Counted from the stretch's first letter, positions 44,210 through 54,255 are shown. The stretch: 64,000 nt of DNA from Paenibacillus sp. J45TS6 (GCF_018403285.1 NZ_BOSJ01000014.1:1-64000); one strand, 5' to 3'. Made by a program: numbers and translations. The notes: generated by a model not told the origin, from the letters alone.

Positions 44210-46570
44210 TTAATAATAACGATAATAAGACTGACTATTCATGAAAAAATCAAGTTTCCCTTGCAGCTCTGCGAGACGATTCAGTACTTGAGCTGCTTCT
44301 GCAACCGTCACATAACGTTCTGGCAGGAAGCGTCCATCAATGAGCGGCAGCAAATCCAGCTTAATCGCTAGTGAAGCAGCACCTTTGTTGGTAATCTGTG
44401 AGGCATCTGCTACAGCAGCCAGATCTGTTCCCTGTTGATAGAACTTAGAAAGTTTATCGTACTTCAGCACGCTCATGATCATTTCAGCTAATTCCCCGCG
44501 TGTAAGTTGTTTTTCAGGGGATAATTTTAGTTCCGGATCCGCTTCAACCCAAGATTGATTAATAAGAAGATTGAATACAGAGGCATAAGGACTGTCTATA
44601 TCCACATCCGCGAATATCTTATCTTCATCATTTCCTGAATAATATACGTCATTTCCTACACCAGGATTAAGCCCTCTTGCTAAATACGTATACCAATCCC
44701 CTTTGGTAATGGTGCGTTCCGGTTCGATCTTTCCTTCGTCATTCGGTGTTAACACCCCATGGGTAACCATCTTCTGTAATAGAGATTCCGCAGAGTGCCC
44801 TTTAATATCTACAATATCGGATACAATGCTTTCCTGTGTAGTTCCATAGAGAAGTTTCCATTTGCCACTCGAAGCATCAAGCGCTTCATTGCTGTAATAG
44901 TCCATATCGCTTAAATGTGGATGATACACAAGCTTAATGGATCTTTCTTCTCTATCTCCTTGAATTCCATAATACCCGCCAAATCCTTCGTATTGAAGTG
45001 TTGTTTTGGTTCGATCAAGGAAAATCTTTTTTGCTGCCTCTTTCGTCACTGCTGGTTCAGATGGAGCCGGCATATTAGCAGCATCAGCTGAGAACTGAGA
45101 ATAAAAGCTCTGCACTGCGCCTGCTTTGTCCATTGAGATGCTCACATTATCGCCATACACAGGAATCCCATTTAAGTAACGAGTAAAATTAAAGAAATAA
45201 CTTGTGTCAGAACTGCTCACCGTACTCAGTTTTAGTTCCTTCGCTGCGTTTGGAACGAGAGCCAGAACTTTATTGATTGCCAGCTTTTTCGCAGCTTCTG
45301 CTGTGATTTTCTGTTTGTTCTCTACTGGTTTATCGACCTCAGTCTCATTATCCATACGATGGTTGTAAATGTCGTAACTTTGAATTTCTCCCGTCTTTGC
45401 GTTAACTTCGGCGGAGATCCCATTCATGTACATATACGAATTATCCTTATCCTCTTTAGTCCATTGGATATTCCAACTCGGCTCTCCAGACCGGTAACTT
45501 CTTTTCTCATAACGGCTTTCCGAAACCTGATACCCCTTAGGAGTCGGGAATGTGTTTTCTACGAATTGCAGGGCTTCCTCAGCGGACAGTTCTTTCTTTG
45601 CAGGAACAAAAGCATTTCCATTTGGCAAAGACTCAGTAACATATTCTGTTTTTGTATCTGTTGAATTATAAGCGCTAAAAGTTTCACCAGTATTCGCATC
45701 AATGGATTCCATTCCTGTTGAAGGCAAATAACCAAGATAATAATTGCTATGTTTTTTATTGTAACTGTATTTATTAGGGATGTAGGATAGCTCTACATTA
45801 AAGTTCTTTTCGAATATAGATCTTGCTTCTTGTGCAGACAATTTGGGATTAGGAGAAGGAAAGTCGGACTGTGGTATGTTTCTCGAATAATTAGTCACAA
45901 CCCCGCTGTCGTGTACGGTAACATAGACTGTATTTTCACTCGTAGGCAGTCCATTCACATGAAGTTGATAAACAAAATAGTACTGTGCATGACCAAAAAG
46001 CGGAGATATCGTATCTCCTCCATTAGCGTCTAATTTAACATAATCATCCTCAGATAATCCTTTGATGGCTTTATGCAAAAATGCTTTGCTGATCGCTTCA
46101 GATTCTGCATAAGAAATGCGTTTAGCATCACTGTCTGCTTGTTTCTCCCACAAATATTCAGGCAAATACACAGACAAAACTTCTCCTGTCTCACCATGCA
46201 CAGTAGCACTGAATCCATGTGAAGATGAACCCATTCTAACTTGGAATTGCAAGTCCCAGACTTTATAATCTGGCTGCGGGTATGAATTCCCTCCACCATA
46301 ATTAGATGATGTTAACGTTGCTTTTTTTAGTTCAGGAAACAATGCAATCACATTGTTATAAGCTTTTTCTGACGAAATCTTTGCGCCTTTTGGAAGTTTT
46401 GAGTCTAGAACAATTGAAGATTGACCACTTCCCGCCTCACTTGCTGTCTCTGTTACAGCGACAGAAGCAGCGGAAACACTATGAATTGCTCCTTGCGTAT
46501 GTACTCCAAGCATAATAGCCGCCATGGCAGCCGCTACTTTTTTCACAGAAATCGATGACCTTATATCCAA
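44210..46570 (-). CDS. Secreted YcdB/PepSY-type protein with C-terminal S-layer homology domains
   Basis: 786-aa exported protein. Signal peptide at about 1-35 (KKVAAAMAAIMLGVHTQG...SAA). Residues about 45-560 hold repeated PepSY/YcdB-YcdC units (SAEEALQFVENTFPTPKGY, TAEAAKKLAINKVLALVP, TGEIQSYD, TGEVLSVY). The last 200 residues are SLH repeats (KGDWYTYLARGLNPG, TRGELAEMIMSVLKYD, TVAEAAQVLNRL) that anchor proteins to pyruvylated wall polymers. The start is TTG at 46570: GGAGG lies 8 nt upstream, while the neighbouring ATG is out of frame. Possibly a protease inhibitor-like surface factor; the role is unproven. Confidence 0.85.
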   Translation of the reverse strand: MDIRSSISVKKVAAAMAAIMLGVHTQGAIHSVSAASVAVTETASEAGSGQSSIVLDSKLPKGAKISSEKAYNNVIALFPELKKATLTSSNYGGGNSYPQPDYKVWDLQFQVRMGSSSHGFSATVHGETGEVLSVYLPEYLWEKQADSDAKRISYAESEAISKAFLHKAIKGLSEDDYVKLDANGGDTISPLFGHAQYYFVYQLHVNGLPTSENTVYVTVHDSGVVTNYSRNIPQSDFPSPNPKLSAQEARSIFEKNFNVELSYIPNKYSYNKKHSNYYLGYLPSTGMESIDANTGETFSAYNSTDTKTEYVTESLPNGNAFVPAKKELSAEEALQFVENTFPTPKGYQVSESRYEKRSYRSGEPSWNIQWTKEDKDNSYMYMNGISAEVNAKTGEIQSYDIYNHRMDNETEVDKPVENKQKITAEAAKKLAINKVLALVPNAAKELKLSTVSSSDTSYFFNFTRYLNGIPVYGDNVSISMDKAGAVQSFYSQFSADAANMPAPSEPAVTKEAAKKIFLDRTKTTLQYEGFGGYYGIQGDREERSIKLVYHPHLSDMDYYSNEALDASSGKWKLLYGTTQESIVSDIVDIKGHSAESLLQKMVTHGVLTPNDEGKIEPERTITKGDWYTYLARGLNPGVGNDVYYSGNDEDKIFADVDIDSPYASVFNLLINQSWVEADPELKLSPEKQLTRGELAEMIMSVLKYDKLSKFYQQGTDLAAVADASQITNKGAASLAIKLDLLPLIDGRFLPERYVTVAEAAQVLNRLAELQGKLDFFMNSQSYYRYY

Positions 46571-46783
46571 AATTCATACCTCCCCCTAAATTTCCAATCT
46601 ATTCCATTGTATCATACTATAAACTATCACATTCCATATTTCCCAATTAAAAATTTCAAGATAAACACCCAACTTTTTGCTAGAAAATGTGTTGCAAACC
46701 TCATACACTCTAACATAAACTGCCACGCTAATTAAACCCTATCTCTTTAGTTCTTCTTCACATCTCCTAAAAAATAGATACAT

Positions 46784-46818
46784 AAATAACCGCCCCGTAG
46801 ATCTCGGAGCGGTTATTT
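46784..46818 (-). terminator. Terminator after xylB
   Basis: A 14-bp stem (46784-46797 with 46805-46818, one G-U pair on the minus strand) with a weak T-run (TTATTTATG), 15 bp after the xylB stop. The remaining 46571-46783 stretch is the SLH gene promoter region, AT-rich, no feature named. Confidence 0.7.
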
Positions 46819-46832
46819 GGGGGTGCCACTAT

Positions 46833-48326
46833 CTATCTGTACTGTGCGAGTTTCTCATTTAATTCACGTGTCTGTCCGTAAATCTTCTGATAGAGCGCGA
46901 ACAGTTCATTGTATACTGCAGCGGTCTCCGGATTTGGCTCATAAGTTTTCGCAGGGCGGATAAATGCTGCCGCACACGCCTGCAAAGAATCAAACCATCC
47001 ACATCCGTAAGCCGCAAGCATGGCAGCGCCCATTGCAGGACCTTGTTCGCTTTCAAGCTTCACAATTCGGCTGTTGAAAATATCTGCCTGCATTTGCAGC
47101 CATGTTTCATTTTTAGCTCCGCCGCCAATCGAAACAACTTCATTAATTGTCTTACCGGATTCACGGATAATATCAATGGACTCTCTTAAAGAGAACGTGA
47201 TACCTTCGAGTACAGCACGTCCAAAATGAGCAAGAGAATGACTGGCGTCTAAGCCGATAAAGCTTGCGCGAATATTCGCATCAGGATGCGGAGTTCTTTC
47301 ACCAACGAGATAAGGAGTGAATAACAGTCCTTTACTGCCTGCTTGGATGGCATCAATGCCGCTAAGCAGTTCATCAAAGGAAAGATCTTTTGCAAAAGTA
47401 TCCTTAAACCAGGTCAAACTATACCCCGCAGCAAGGGTCACACCCATGATATAAAAAGCATCTTTCTCTCCGTGGTTAAAAAAGTGTACTTTCCCTTCAA
47501 AATCGAGTTCTTTACGTTCTTCATAAGCTAGTACAACCCCTGAGGTTCCGATGCTGCTCATCGTCTGTCCTTCATTCAGAATGCCAGCGCCAATCGCCCC
47601 GCAAGCATTGTCTGCTCCCCCGGCAAATACTTTCGTGTTTGCAGTAAGCTTGGATGCTTCTGCAATCTCTGGAAGCAGGGTTCCCACCTCTTCAAAAGAC
47701 TCGACCAGTCTTGGACAAAGAGAAAGTGGAAGTGAGAAGGCTTCTGCAATTGTTTGACTCCAGCTTTTGCTTGCTATATCTAGCAGCAACGTTCCCGCCG
47801 CATCGGAATAATCCATTGCAAAGTCGCCAGTTAACCGGTAACGAACGTAGTCTTTAGGAAGCAGGAATACAGCTGCCTGCTCCATGATTTCAGGTTCATG
47901 CTTTTGCACCCATAATATTTTAGGGAGTGTAAAACCTTCTAATGCCCGGTTTTTCGCAATCTGTAAGAGATCTGCCCCTAACGTTTCCTCGATAAGGCGG
48001 CATTCTGCCGTCGTCCGTGTGTCATTCCACAAAATAGCAGGGCGCAGCACCTGACCATCCTTATCAAGTAACACGAGTCCATGCATTTGGCCAGAAAAGC
48101 TAAGACCTGCTACTTCCTCAGCCGAAATGTTAGACATTTCCATGAGCTTACGAAGAGACACTAACGTCTGCTCAACCCAATCCTCTGGATTCTGTTCGCT
48201 GTAGCCCGCTTTGGGTTGATACAGCGGATACGGCTGTGATGATTCGAATAAAACTTCCCCGCTGCGGTTCACCAGTACCGTCTTCACTGCACTTGTTCCT
48301 AAATCTACCCCAATAACATAACTCAT
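46833..48326 (-). CDS. xylB: Xylulokinase
   Basis: 497-aa FGGY-family sugar kinase: N-terminal YVIGVDLGTSAVKTVLV phosphate motif, SFSGQMHGLVLLD, WNDTRT, and C-terminal ATP motifs GGGAKNETWLQMQADIF and GPAMGAAMLAAYG. It phosphorylates D-xylulose to xylulose 5-phosphate after XylA. It follows xylA by 150 bp with an intercistronic hairpin, so its level is probably lower than that of xylA. GAGGAGG lies upstream of the ATG. Confidence 0.97.
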   Translation of the reverse strand: MSYVIGVDLGTSAVKTVLVNRSGEVLFESSQPYPLYQPKAGYSEQNPEDWVEQTLVSLRKLMEMSNISAEEVAGLSFSGQMHGLVLLDKDGQVLRPAILWNDTRTTAECRLIEETLGADLLQIAKNRALEGFTLPKILWVQKHEPEIMEQAAVFLLPKDYVRYRLTGDFAMDYSDAAGTLLLDIASKSWSQTIAEAFSLPLSLCPRLVESFEEVGTLLPEIAEASKLTANTKVFAGGADNACGAIGAGILNEGQTMSSIGTSGVVLAYEERKELDFEGKVHFFNHGEKDAFYIMGVTLAAGYSLTWFKDTFAKDLSFDELLSGIDAIQAGSKGLLFTPYLVGERTPHPDANIRASFIGLDASHSLAHFGRAVLEGITFSLRESIDIIRESGKTINEVVSIGGGAKNETWLQMQADIFNSRIVKLESEQGPAMGAAMLAAYGCGWFDSLQACAAAFIRPAKTYEPNPETAAVYNELFALYQKIYGQTRELNEKLAQYR

Positions 48327-48376
48327 TGTATTCCTTCCTCCTCTATGTCCACTTGTTTCTTCCTTTACATAAAAAA

Positions 48377-48419
48377 CGTCCCCGCACCTTTCGCATACGG
48401 GCGAAAAAGGCCGGGGACG
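48377..48419 (-). terminator. Intercistronic hairpin between xylA and xylB
   Basis: The stem CGTCCCCG/CGGGGACG is extended by CACCTTTCGC against GCGAAAAAGG-type pairing. On the minus strand it is followed by TTTTTTATG. It can end part of the xylA transcripts or stabilise their 3' end. Confidence 0.75.
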
Positions 48420-48478
48420 ATCCGTAAAGTCTAACTAACGTTGTGGCGTCCTGTTGGCATGATCAAGGCCGAAAAGTA

Positions 48479-49795
48479 TTAGTCAGCCAAGATATACTGG
48501 TTAAGTGTCGCTTTCAGAAGTTCTTGACGACCTGATTTATTAGCACGTGGTGTTTCATTATTCAGAGCGTATTCAGCAAGGGAGCTGAGTGTTGCTTTTC
48601 CTTCTACTACATCAGCACCGATACCCTCTTTAAAGCTTGCATAACGATCTTCGATAAAGTTATCAAATACACGATCTTCGATCAGTTTTGCAGCGACTTT
48701 TAGACCTTTCGCATACGTATCCATACCAGCAATGTGAGCAAGGAACAGATCTTCTGGTTCGAAAGAAGAACGACGTACTTTTGCATCAAAGTTTACGCCG
48801 CCTTTACCAAGGCCGCCATTCTTAAGTACTTCATACATGGTAAGTGTTGCATCATAGATATCTACTGGGAACTCATCTGTATCCCAACCGATTAAGAGAT
48901 CGCCTTGGTTCGCATCCAGTGATCCAAGCATACCGTTAATACGAGCGACACGCAGTTCATGGTCAAATGTATGACCTGCCAGCGTAGCATGGTTAGCTTC
49001 AAGGTTCAGTTTAAAGTCTTTATCGAGGCCATATTTTTGCAAGAATGCAATGGAAGTGGCAGCATCGAAATCATACTGATGTTTTGTCGGCTCTTTTGGT
49101 TTAGGCTCGATCAAGAACTGAGCGTCAAAACCGATTTCTTTTGCATAATCTACAGCCATATGGAACATACGAGCAATATTGTCCTGCTCAAGGGCCATAT
49201 CTGTATTCAGCAGCGTATCATAACCTTCACGTCCGCCCCAGAATACATAGTTTTCTGCACCAAGACGTTTACCTACTTCAAGACCTTTTTTAATCTGTGC
49301 TGCCGCATGTGCATATACATCTGCATTACATGTAGAAGCTGCACCATGCATAAAGCGAGGATTTGTAAACATGTTTGCTGTATTCCAAAGCAGCTTTTTG
49401 CCTGTTGCTTTCATTTGTTCTTCAATTAGATCTACGATGGTATCAATATTGCTGTAGAACTCACGCAGACTGTTTCCTTCTGGAGCGATGTCTACATCGT
49501 GGAAACAGAAGAAAGGAAGATTCATTTTTTCCATGAATTCAAATGCTGCTTCTACACGAACTTTCGCAAGGTCAAGTCCAGAATATTTATTATAAGAACG
49601 AACAGCAGTTTCTGCACCAAAAGGGTCAGCGCCGCCCGCTGTTAATGTATGCCAGTAAGCCATACCGAAACGGAAATGTTCTTCCATTGTTTTACCTGCT
49701 ACGACTTCTTCCGGATTATAAAATTTAAATGCCAAAGGATTCTTCGATTCTTTACCTTCAAATGCAACTTTGCTAACGGATTCAAAATAAGCCAT
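48479..49795 (-). CDS. xylA: Xylose isomerase
   Basis: 438-aa class II xylose isomerase of normal length. Catalytic and metal residues are visible in [12 protein letters not shown] (catalytic His), [50 protein letters not shown] and GWDTDEFP. It converts D-xylose to D-xylulose. GAGGAGG precedes the ATG by about 11 nt. It is regulated by the divergent XylR gene and by a cre site in its leader. Confidence 0.98.
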   Translation of the reverse strand: MAYFESVSKVAFEGKESKNPLAFKFYNPEEVVAGKTMEEHFRFGMAYWHTLTAGGADPFGAETAVRSYNKYSGLDLAKVRVEAAFEFMEKMNLPFFCFHDVDIAPEGNSLREFYSNIDTIVDLIEEQMKATGKKLLWNTANMFTNPRFMHGAASTCNADVYAHAAAQIKKGLEVGKRLGAENYVFWGGREGYDTLLNTDMALEQDNIARMFHMAVDYAKEIGFDAQFLIEPKPKEPTKHQYDFDAATSIAFLQKYGLDKDFKLNLEANHATLAGHTFDHELRVARINGMLGSLDANQGDLLIGWDTDEFPVDIYDATLTMYEVLKNGGLGKGGVNFDAKVRRSSFEPEDLFLAHIAGMDTYAKGLKVAAKLIEDRVFDNFIEDRYASFKEGIGADVVEGKATLSSLAEYALNNETPRANKSGRQELLKATLNQYILAD

Positions 49796-49837
49796 TGTTA
49801 CAAAGCCCTCCTCTAAATTGGTCTAATGTCCGATTCG

Positions 49838-49851
49838 CGAAATCGTTTACA
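49838..49851 (-). promoter_or_regulatory. cre site (CcpA) in the xylA leader
   Basis: The minus strand TGTAAACGATTTCG matches the cre consensus TGWAAACGNTNWCA at 13 of 14 positions. It lies just downstream of the xylA -10, suited to catabolite repression by glucose. Confidence 0.75.
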
Positions 49852-49856
49852 CCGAT

Positions 49857-49886
49857 ATACTAACACACCCTCTGCCACTTTGTCTA
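49857..49886 (-). promoter_or_regulatory. xylA promoter (sigma-A)
   Basis: Minus strand TAGACA (49881-49886), 18-bp spacer, TAGTAT (49857-49862). It lies between the xyl operator and the cre site. Confidence 0.6.
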
Positions 49887-49892
49887 TTGGTT

Positions 49893-49907
49893 AAACAAAG
49901 TTTGTTT
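49893..49907. promoter_or_regulatory. xylO operator, XylR binding site
   Basis: The perfect 7-1-7 palindrome AAACAAAGTTTGTTT resembles known Bacillus/Geobacillus xyl operators rich in GTTTGTTT. It sits just upstream of the xylA -35 and overlaps the -35 of the divergent xylR promoter, so one XylR dimer could control both. Confidence 0.8.
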
Positions 49908-49931
49908 ATTCTCTTTTTTTTCTGGTACAAT
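49902..49931 (+). promoter_or_regulatory. xylR promoter (sigma-A), overlapped by xylO
   Basis: TTGTTT (49902-49907), 18-bp spacer, TACAAT (49926-49931). The -35 is part of the xylO palindrome, suggesting autorepression. The remaining leader to 50138 is AT-rich and includes one arm pair of a dispersed GTTATGAA motif. Confidence 0.6.
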
Positions 49932-50138
49932 AGACTTTACTTGAATTCATTTCATAACACTGATCATTGCTTTAAGCAGAGTATCTATAGATCAAAATGG
50001 TTCCATTTTCTATATAGTTTCAAATTTATCTTTTTAATGAGTTATGAATTCGATTCACTTAAGTTTCTTAATACGATAAGTTTTCGTGAACTTTTCGTAA
50101 ATCATGTAATGTAAAATCCTGAAGGGACGTGCTGATTC

Positions 50139-51299
50139 ATGGCAATAACCGGAGATCAGGCTCTGGTCAAAAAAATTAATAAAACAATTATTTTAAATAC
50201 GATCCGGGAACATGCACCTTTATCTAGAGCCAACGTGTCGACTCTATCTGGATTAAATAAAGCAACGGTATCTAATCTTGTGGCGGAACTTATAGATGGG
50301 CATTTAGTCACTGAACTTGGTCCAGGTGAATCCAGTGGAGGACGCAAACCGCTTATGCTTCTATTCAATAAACACGCTGGTTATGCAGTGGGTCTTGAAG
50401 TCAGTGTGAAACGTATACGAGGTGTTCTAACCGATCTTGCCGGTGCCATTATTGCTGAGGATGTTCAGCCTCTTACAAGTCACGACGTTTCATACGTCTG
50501 CAGTTCTATCGTCTCTATGACGAACGGGCTGCAGCTACAAGCGCCTCCTTCACCCCACGGTATCATTGGTGTAGGAATTGGAGTACCAGGTATGGTGGAT
50601 GAAGAAGGAACCGTTCTATTTGCACCGAACCTTGGGTGGAATATGGTTCCTCTACGAAGTATGTTAGAAAAAGAACTGGAGCTCCCGGTCACGATTGATA
50701 ATGAAGCCAATGCAGGAGCACTTGGTGAACTTCATTTTGGAGCGGCTAGAGGAACACGTCATCTGATATACATCAGTGCGGGCATTGGGATTGGATCTGG
50801 TATTGTAATTGATGGGGAACTTTATAAAGGCGCATGGGGTTATGCGGGAGAAACAGGACATATGTCCATTGATGCAGAAGGAAAGCAGTGCTCCTGCGGA
50901 AATCGGGGGTGCTGGGAGCTTTATGCATCTGAAAAAGCATATGATGAAGCCAGCTTGCAGCTTCCTTCCCGTTCCACTTCGGATCTTACGATCCTTGCTG
51001 CCAAAGGTGACCCGGTCATTCTTGAACTCTATAAAAGCATGGGACACCGGCTGGGTGTCGGGATAACAAACATCGTAAATAGTTTTAATCCAGAACGCAT
51101 CATTATTGGCGGACCCTTATCAAAAGCACAAAAATATATAGAGAGCTCACTGCAAAGAGTTGTTGCAGAGCGAACACTTCCCTACCATCGGCGTAGTCTC
51201 CATATTGAATTCGCTCAACTTGGAGCAAACTCGACCTTAATCGGTTCTGCTTATGGAGCCATATCCCAATTTCTCGGGCAAATTCGAGTTCGATCATAA
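50139..51299 (+). CDS. xylR: Xylose repressor XylR (ROK family)
   Basis: 386-aa ROK repressor: N-terminal winged HTH (RANVSTLSGLNKATVSNLVAELI, about 27-50), a sugar-kinase-like domain with GVGIGVPGMVDEEG and AGIGIGSGIVIDGELYKG, and the ROK zinc motif CSCGNRGCWE. Divergent orientation to xylAB and the shared operator identify it as XylR: it represses the operon, with D-xylose as inducer and glucose as possible anti-inducer in related proteins. Confidence 0.93.
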   Translation: MAITGDQALVKKINKTIILNTIREHAPLSRANVSTLSGLNKATVSNLVAELIDGHLVTELGPGESSGGRKPLMLLFNKHAGYAVGLEVSVKRIRGVLTDLAGAIIAEDVQPLTSHDVSYVCSSIVSMTNGLQLQAPPSPHGIIGVGIGVPGMVDEEGTVLFAPNLGWNMVPLRSMLEKELELPVTIDNEANAGALGELHFGAARGTRHLIYISAGIGIGSGIVIDGELYKGAWGYAGETGHMSIDAEGKQCSCGNRGCWELYASEKAYDEASLQLPSRSTSDLTILAAKGDPVILELYKSMGHRLGVGITNIVNSFNPERIIIGGPLSKAQKYIESSLQRVVAERTLPYHRRSLHIEFAQLGANSTLIGSAYGAISQFLGQIRVRS

Positions 51300-51454
51300 T
51301 TGTAAAAAATTTACTGAAATAGACAAAAATTCGCCCTATTTTCTGGACCGTTACCTTCCGTATCCAAGGTATAATAAGTCTTATTATGTGTCATTTATTA
51401 CTGCAAAGCTCCAACTTGCAGCTATACTTCACGCACGGAATGGAGAGAACTCTC

Positions 51455-51652
51455 GTGACTTATGTGGATACTTCCGATATTTCAGCCGCGATGTTCATCA
51501 CGGTCCTGCTTTTCCTTATTATTATTGCTCCCTTGGTAAGTCTAGGAATTCTTAAGTTATTTCAGGGTAAGAAAAAACAGGCATTATGGTATGTTCTATC
51601 GGGTGTAGCCGTCTATTTTATATTCCAGTGGTTTATGTGGTTTGTTTTTTAG
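51455..51652 (+). CDS. Small two-TM hypothetical membrane protein
   Basis: 65-aa protein with two TM helices (about 11-34 and 44-64) joined by a basic turn (FQGKKKQ). The frame is open upstream to 51386 and an ATG exists at 51440, but only the GTG at 51455 has a Shine-Dalgarno (GGAGAG, 7 nt). It is followed by a strong terminator at 51683. No family recognised. Confidence 0.6.
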   Translation: MTYVDTSDISAAMFITVLLFLIIIAPLVSLGILKLFQGKKKQALWYVLSGVAVYFIFQWFMWFVF

Positions 51653-51682
51653 CTAACGTTTCACTGCTTATTTCATTATTAA

Positions 51683-51717
51683 AAAAAGAGAGAGACATGA
51701 TTTGTCTCTCTCTTTTT
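51683..51717. terminator. Bidirectional terminator
   Basis: A 15-bp stem AAAAAGAGAGAGACA/TGTCTCTCTCTTTTT with a 5-nt loop, between the small membrane gene and the convergent NagZ-like gene. Confidence 0.9.
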
Positions 51718-51764
51718 GTTTTATCTCAAACAACACGCCCCGCTTCTTCTCTGTGATGTGCTCA

Positions 51765-53090
51765 TCAATTCTGTTTCGTCCGGTTCGCCACTTGCTGATG
51801 TTCATCAGAGCCAAATTTGGTAAGTGCGTCTTCCGTTAGCTTCGCATCTGATTGTATATATTTTTCCTTCAATTTCAGTATTCGGAGCACATGTTCATCT
51901 ATTTCGGCCTCGGTTAACCTTCCCGTTTCTACTGCGGTTCGTATGGCCTCATATGCTTCTGATGCTTTGTCTGGAGTGTGACCAAACAAAAGGATATCGA
52001 CTCCAGCCTCAAGCGCCAAAACAGCTGCCTCTCCTGAGCCATAATTTTGTTCGATTGCTCCCATCTCAAGGTCATCCGTTATAACAACTCCATCGTATCC
52101 AAGATCCCCCCGTAAAATATCTTGAACCATGACAGAAGACAGAGATGCCGGTTTTCCTGAGGAATCGATCTTTGGATACTTGATATGAGCTACCATGATC
52201 ATGTCTGCTCCTTCTTCTATTGCTTCGCGAAAAGGAATCAGTTCTCTTTCTTCTAGCTGAGCTTTCGTCTTGTTAACAACCGGAAGACTTTCATGTGAAT
52301 CAACCGATGTGTCTCCATGTCCAGGAAAGTGTTTTATAGCAGAGATCATACCCGTTTTCTGTAGTCCTTTCATTACAGCGATCCCATGAACGGATACTTC
52401 TGCAGCGGTGGTGCCATAAGCACGATCACCAATTACCGTATTCGCAGGGTTGCTAAAGATATCAAGTACAGGAGCATAGTCTACATTAAATCCAAAAGCA
52501 CCAGCCTCTTCTCCAATAACTCTGCCCACTTCTTCGGATAAAGCTGCATCTCCTATCTTCCCAATCATAAGACTGGATGGAAACTCCGTTTTGCCCTCCG
52601 GTAAACGAGACACCCGCCCGCCTTCTTCATCCAAAGAGATAAAAAGCGGTCTATTTTCTGCTGGATTATTTGATTTTATATCATTAATAAGTTCTAACAG
52701 CTGTTTCTTGCTCTCAATATTCTGCTTAAATAGGATGACACCGCCGATTCGGCCTGAAGCAATTAACTGTGTCTCTTCATGTGAAAGATCTGTGCCCGAG
52801 AAACCTGAGATCATCAGCTGACCTATTTTCTGTTCCAAGGTCATCGACATGAGTTCTGACTTATACTTGTCGGACTCATCGATTGAAGTAACACGATTAG
52901 GTTCATGCGACTCCGTATAATCGAGACCCTGTTCGGTATTTTCTTCTACTTTATTCGGTTTACTTTCTGCTTGGTGACTATTTAATTCCGTTAGGGAATC
53001 GGCTGATTTTTCAGGGATAACTGCTTCCCTAGAACAACCCATCACTAAAAACATAAGTAACAGTACCCATAGATAATAACTAGTTTTCAT
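51765..53090 (-). CDS. Beta-N-acetylhexosaminidase NagZ-like lipoprotein (GH3)
   Basis: 441-aa GH3 enzyme. The N-terminus is a lipoprotein signal with lipobox VMGC (Cys at about 19), then a linker to about 80, then the GH3 TIM barrel. The NagZ loop KHFPGHGDTSVDSHESLP carries the Asp-His catalytic dyad, and VITDDLEMGAI holds the nucleophile Asp. It should remove N-acetylglucosamine from muropeptides outside the membrane, as in B. subtilis NagZ (YbbD), and is shorter than YbbD because it lacks the C-terminal domain. Confidence 0.9.
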   Translation of the reverse strand: MKTSYYLWVLLLMFLVMGCSREAVIPEKSADSLTELNSHQAESKPNKVEENTEQGLDYTESHEPNRVTSIDESDKYKSELMSMTLEQKIGQLMISGFSGTDLSHEETQLIASGRIGGVILFKQNIESKKQLLELINDIKSNNPAENRPLFISLDEEGGRVSRLPEGKTEFPSSLMIGKIGDAALSEEVGRVIGEEAGAFGFNVDYAPVLDIFSNPANTVIGDRAYGTTAAEVSVHGIAVMKGLQKTGMISAIKHFPGHGDTSVDSHESLPVVNKTKAQLEERELIPFREAIEEGADMIMVAHIKYPKIDSSGKPASLSSVMVQDILRGDLGYDGVVITDDLEMGAIEQNYGSGEAAVLALEAGVDILLFGHTPDKASEAYEAIRTAVETGRLTEAEIDEHVLRILKLKEKYIQSDAKLTEDALTKFGSDEHQQVANRTKQN

Positions 53091-53151
53091 GGATTATCAC
53101 TCCTACCCTACCATTCTACTATCGTATGATTCCCTTTATATAGATAAAAAA

Positions 53152-53172
53152 CCGCATCCATAAAGGATGCGG
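53152..53172 (-). terminator. Terminator downstream of trxB
   Basis: Stem CCGCATCC/GGATGCGG, 5-nt loop; the minus strand continues TTTTTTATC. It lies about 135 bp after the trxB stop and 60 bp before the NagZ-like start. Confidence 0.8.
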
Positions 53173-53262
53173 CTTTAAGCTTCCATTGCATTACCTCAAC
53201 TGAATAAAATTAGTAAAAATTCTATTCACTTATTTACGGTAATCTGAATATATAAACTAGGC

Positions 53263-53302
53263 GAATCAATTTCATAAATTTAATGAGTTATGAAATTGAT
53301 TC
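53263..53302. repeat. 15-bp perfect inverted repeat next to the trxB stop
   Basis: GAATCAATTTCATAA (53263-53277) and its exact complement (53288-53302) around a 10-nt loop. No T-run follows. The right arm with flank (TAATGAGTTATGAAATTGATTCA) recurs with three changes at 50036-50058 in the xylR leader. Confidence 0.8.
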
Positions 53303-53307
53303 AGGTA

Positions 53308-54255
53308 CTAATTCGTTACTGCGCTGTGCTCAAGACTTTCGATGAATCTTTCCGTATCCATCGCTGCTTTACATCCACTGCCTGCAGCTGTAATCGCTTG
53401 TCTGTAACGCGTATCCTGAACATCTCCGCAAGCGAATACGCCAGGTACATTCGTTTCACTCGTGCCAGGGTTAACAACAATATATCCGTTTGCATCCGTA
53501 GTCAGTTGACCACCCAGGAACGCTGTGTTTGGATTATGACCAATGGCAACAAATACACCGCTCGCTTCAATAATTTCTTCTTCGCCGGTAGCATTGTTAA
53601 GCACTTTTAAGCCTTTTACTCCGCTTCCATTTTCACCTGCAAGGATCTCAACAGGTGTGCGATTCAGTGCCCATTCGATTTTTTCATTATCGCGAGCACG
53701 GTCCTGCATAATTTTTGAAGCACGAAGTTCTTCACGGCGATGCACGAGTGTTACTTTAGACGCGAAACGAGTCAGGAAGTTTGCTTCTTCCAACGCAGAA
53801 TCGCCGCCGCCGATTACGATAATTTCTTTACCGCGGAAAAAGAATCCATCGCATGTTGCACAAGTACTTACACCATAACCTACGTTTTCTTGTTCTCCAG
53901 GAATACCGAGGTATTTAGCAGAAGCTCCTGTCGAAATAATAACCGTCTCGGAAACAATTTCGTCTTGTCCTTCGACCTGAATTTTAAAAGGACGCTCTAC
54001 CATATCAATACTATTAACCCATCCAGTACGGAATTCTGCACCAAAGCGCTCCGCCTGTTTGCGCATATTATCCATAAGTTCAGGCCCCATAATACCATCA
54101 GGGAAACCAGGGAAATTTTCTACTTCGGTTGTTGTTGTGAGTTGGCCTCCCGGTTCTGGACCTTCAATTACAAGTGGTTTCAAATTGGCACGTGCCAAAT
54201 AAATTGCAGCAGTCAGGCCGGCTGGACCTGTTCCGATAATAACTGATTTATACAT
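53308..54255 (-). CDS. trxB: Thioredoxin reductase
   Basis: 315-aa low-molecular-weight thioredoxin reductase: FAD motif [18 protein letters not shown] at the N-terminus, redox-active CATC (about 135-138), NADPH motif [24 protein letters not shown], and a C-terminal FAD motif [10 protein letters not shown]. It reduces thioredoxin with NADPH and is essential in Bacillus. GGGAGGT precedes the ATG. It is divergent from the ZIP gene. Confidence 0.97.
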   Translation of the reverse strand: MYKSVIIGTGPAGLTAAIYLARANLKPLVIEGPEPGGQLTTTTEVENFPGFPDGIMGPELMDNMRKQAERFGAEFRTGWVNSIDMVERPFKIQVEGQDEIVSETVIISTGASAKYLGIPGEQENVGYGVSTCATCDGFFFRGKEIIVIGGGDSALEEANFLTRFASKVTLVHRREELRASKIMQDRARDNEKIEWALNRTPVEILAGENGSGVKGLKVLNNATGEEEIIEASGVFVAIGHNPNTAFLGGQLTTDANGYIVVNPGTSETNVPGVFACGDVQDTRYRQAITAAGSGCKAAMDTERFIESLEHSAVTN

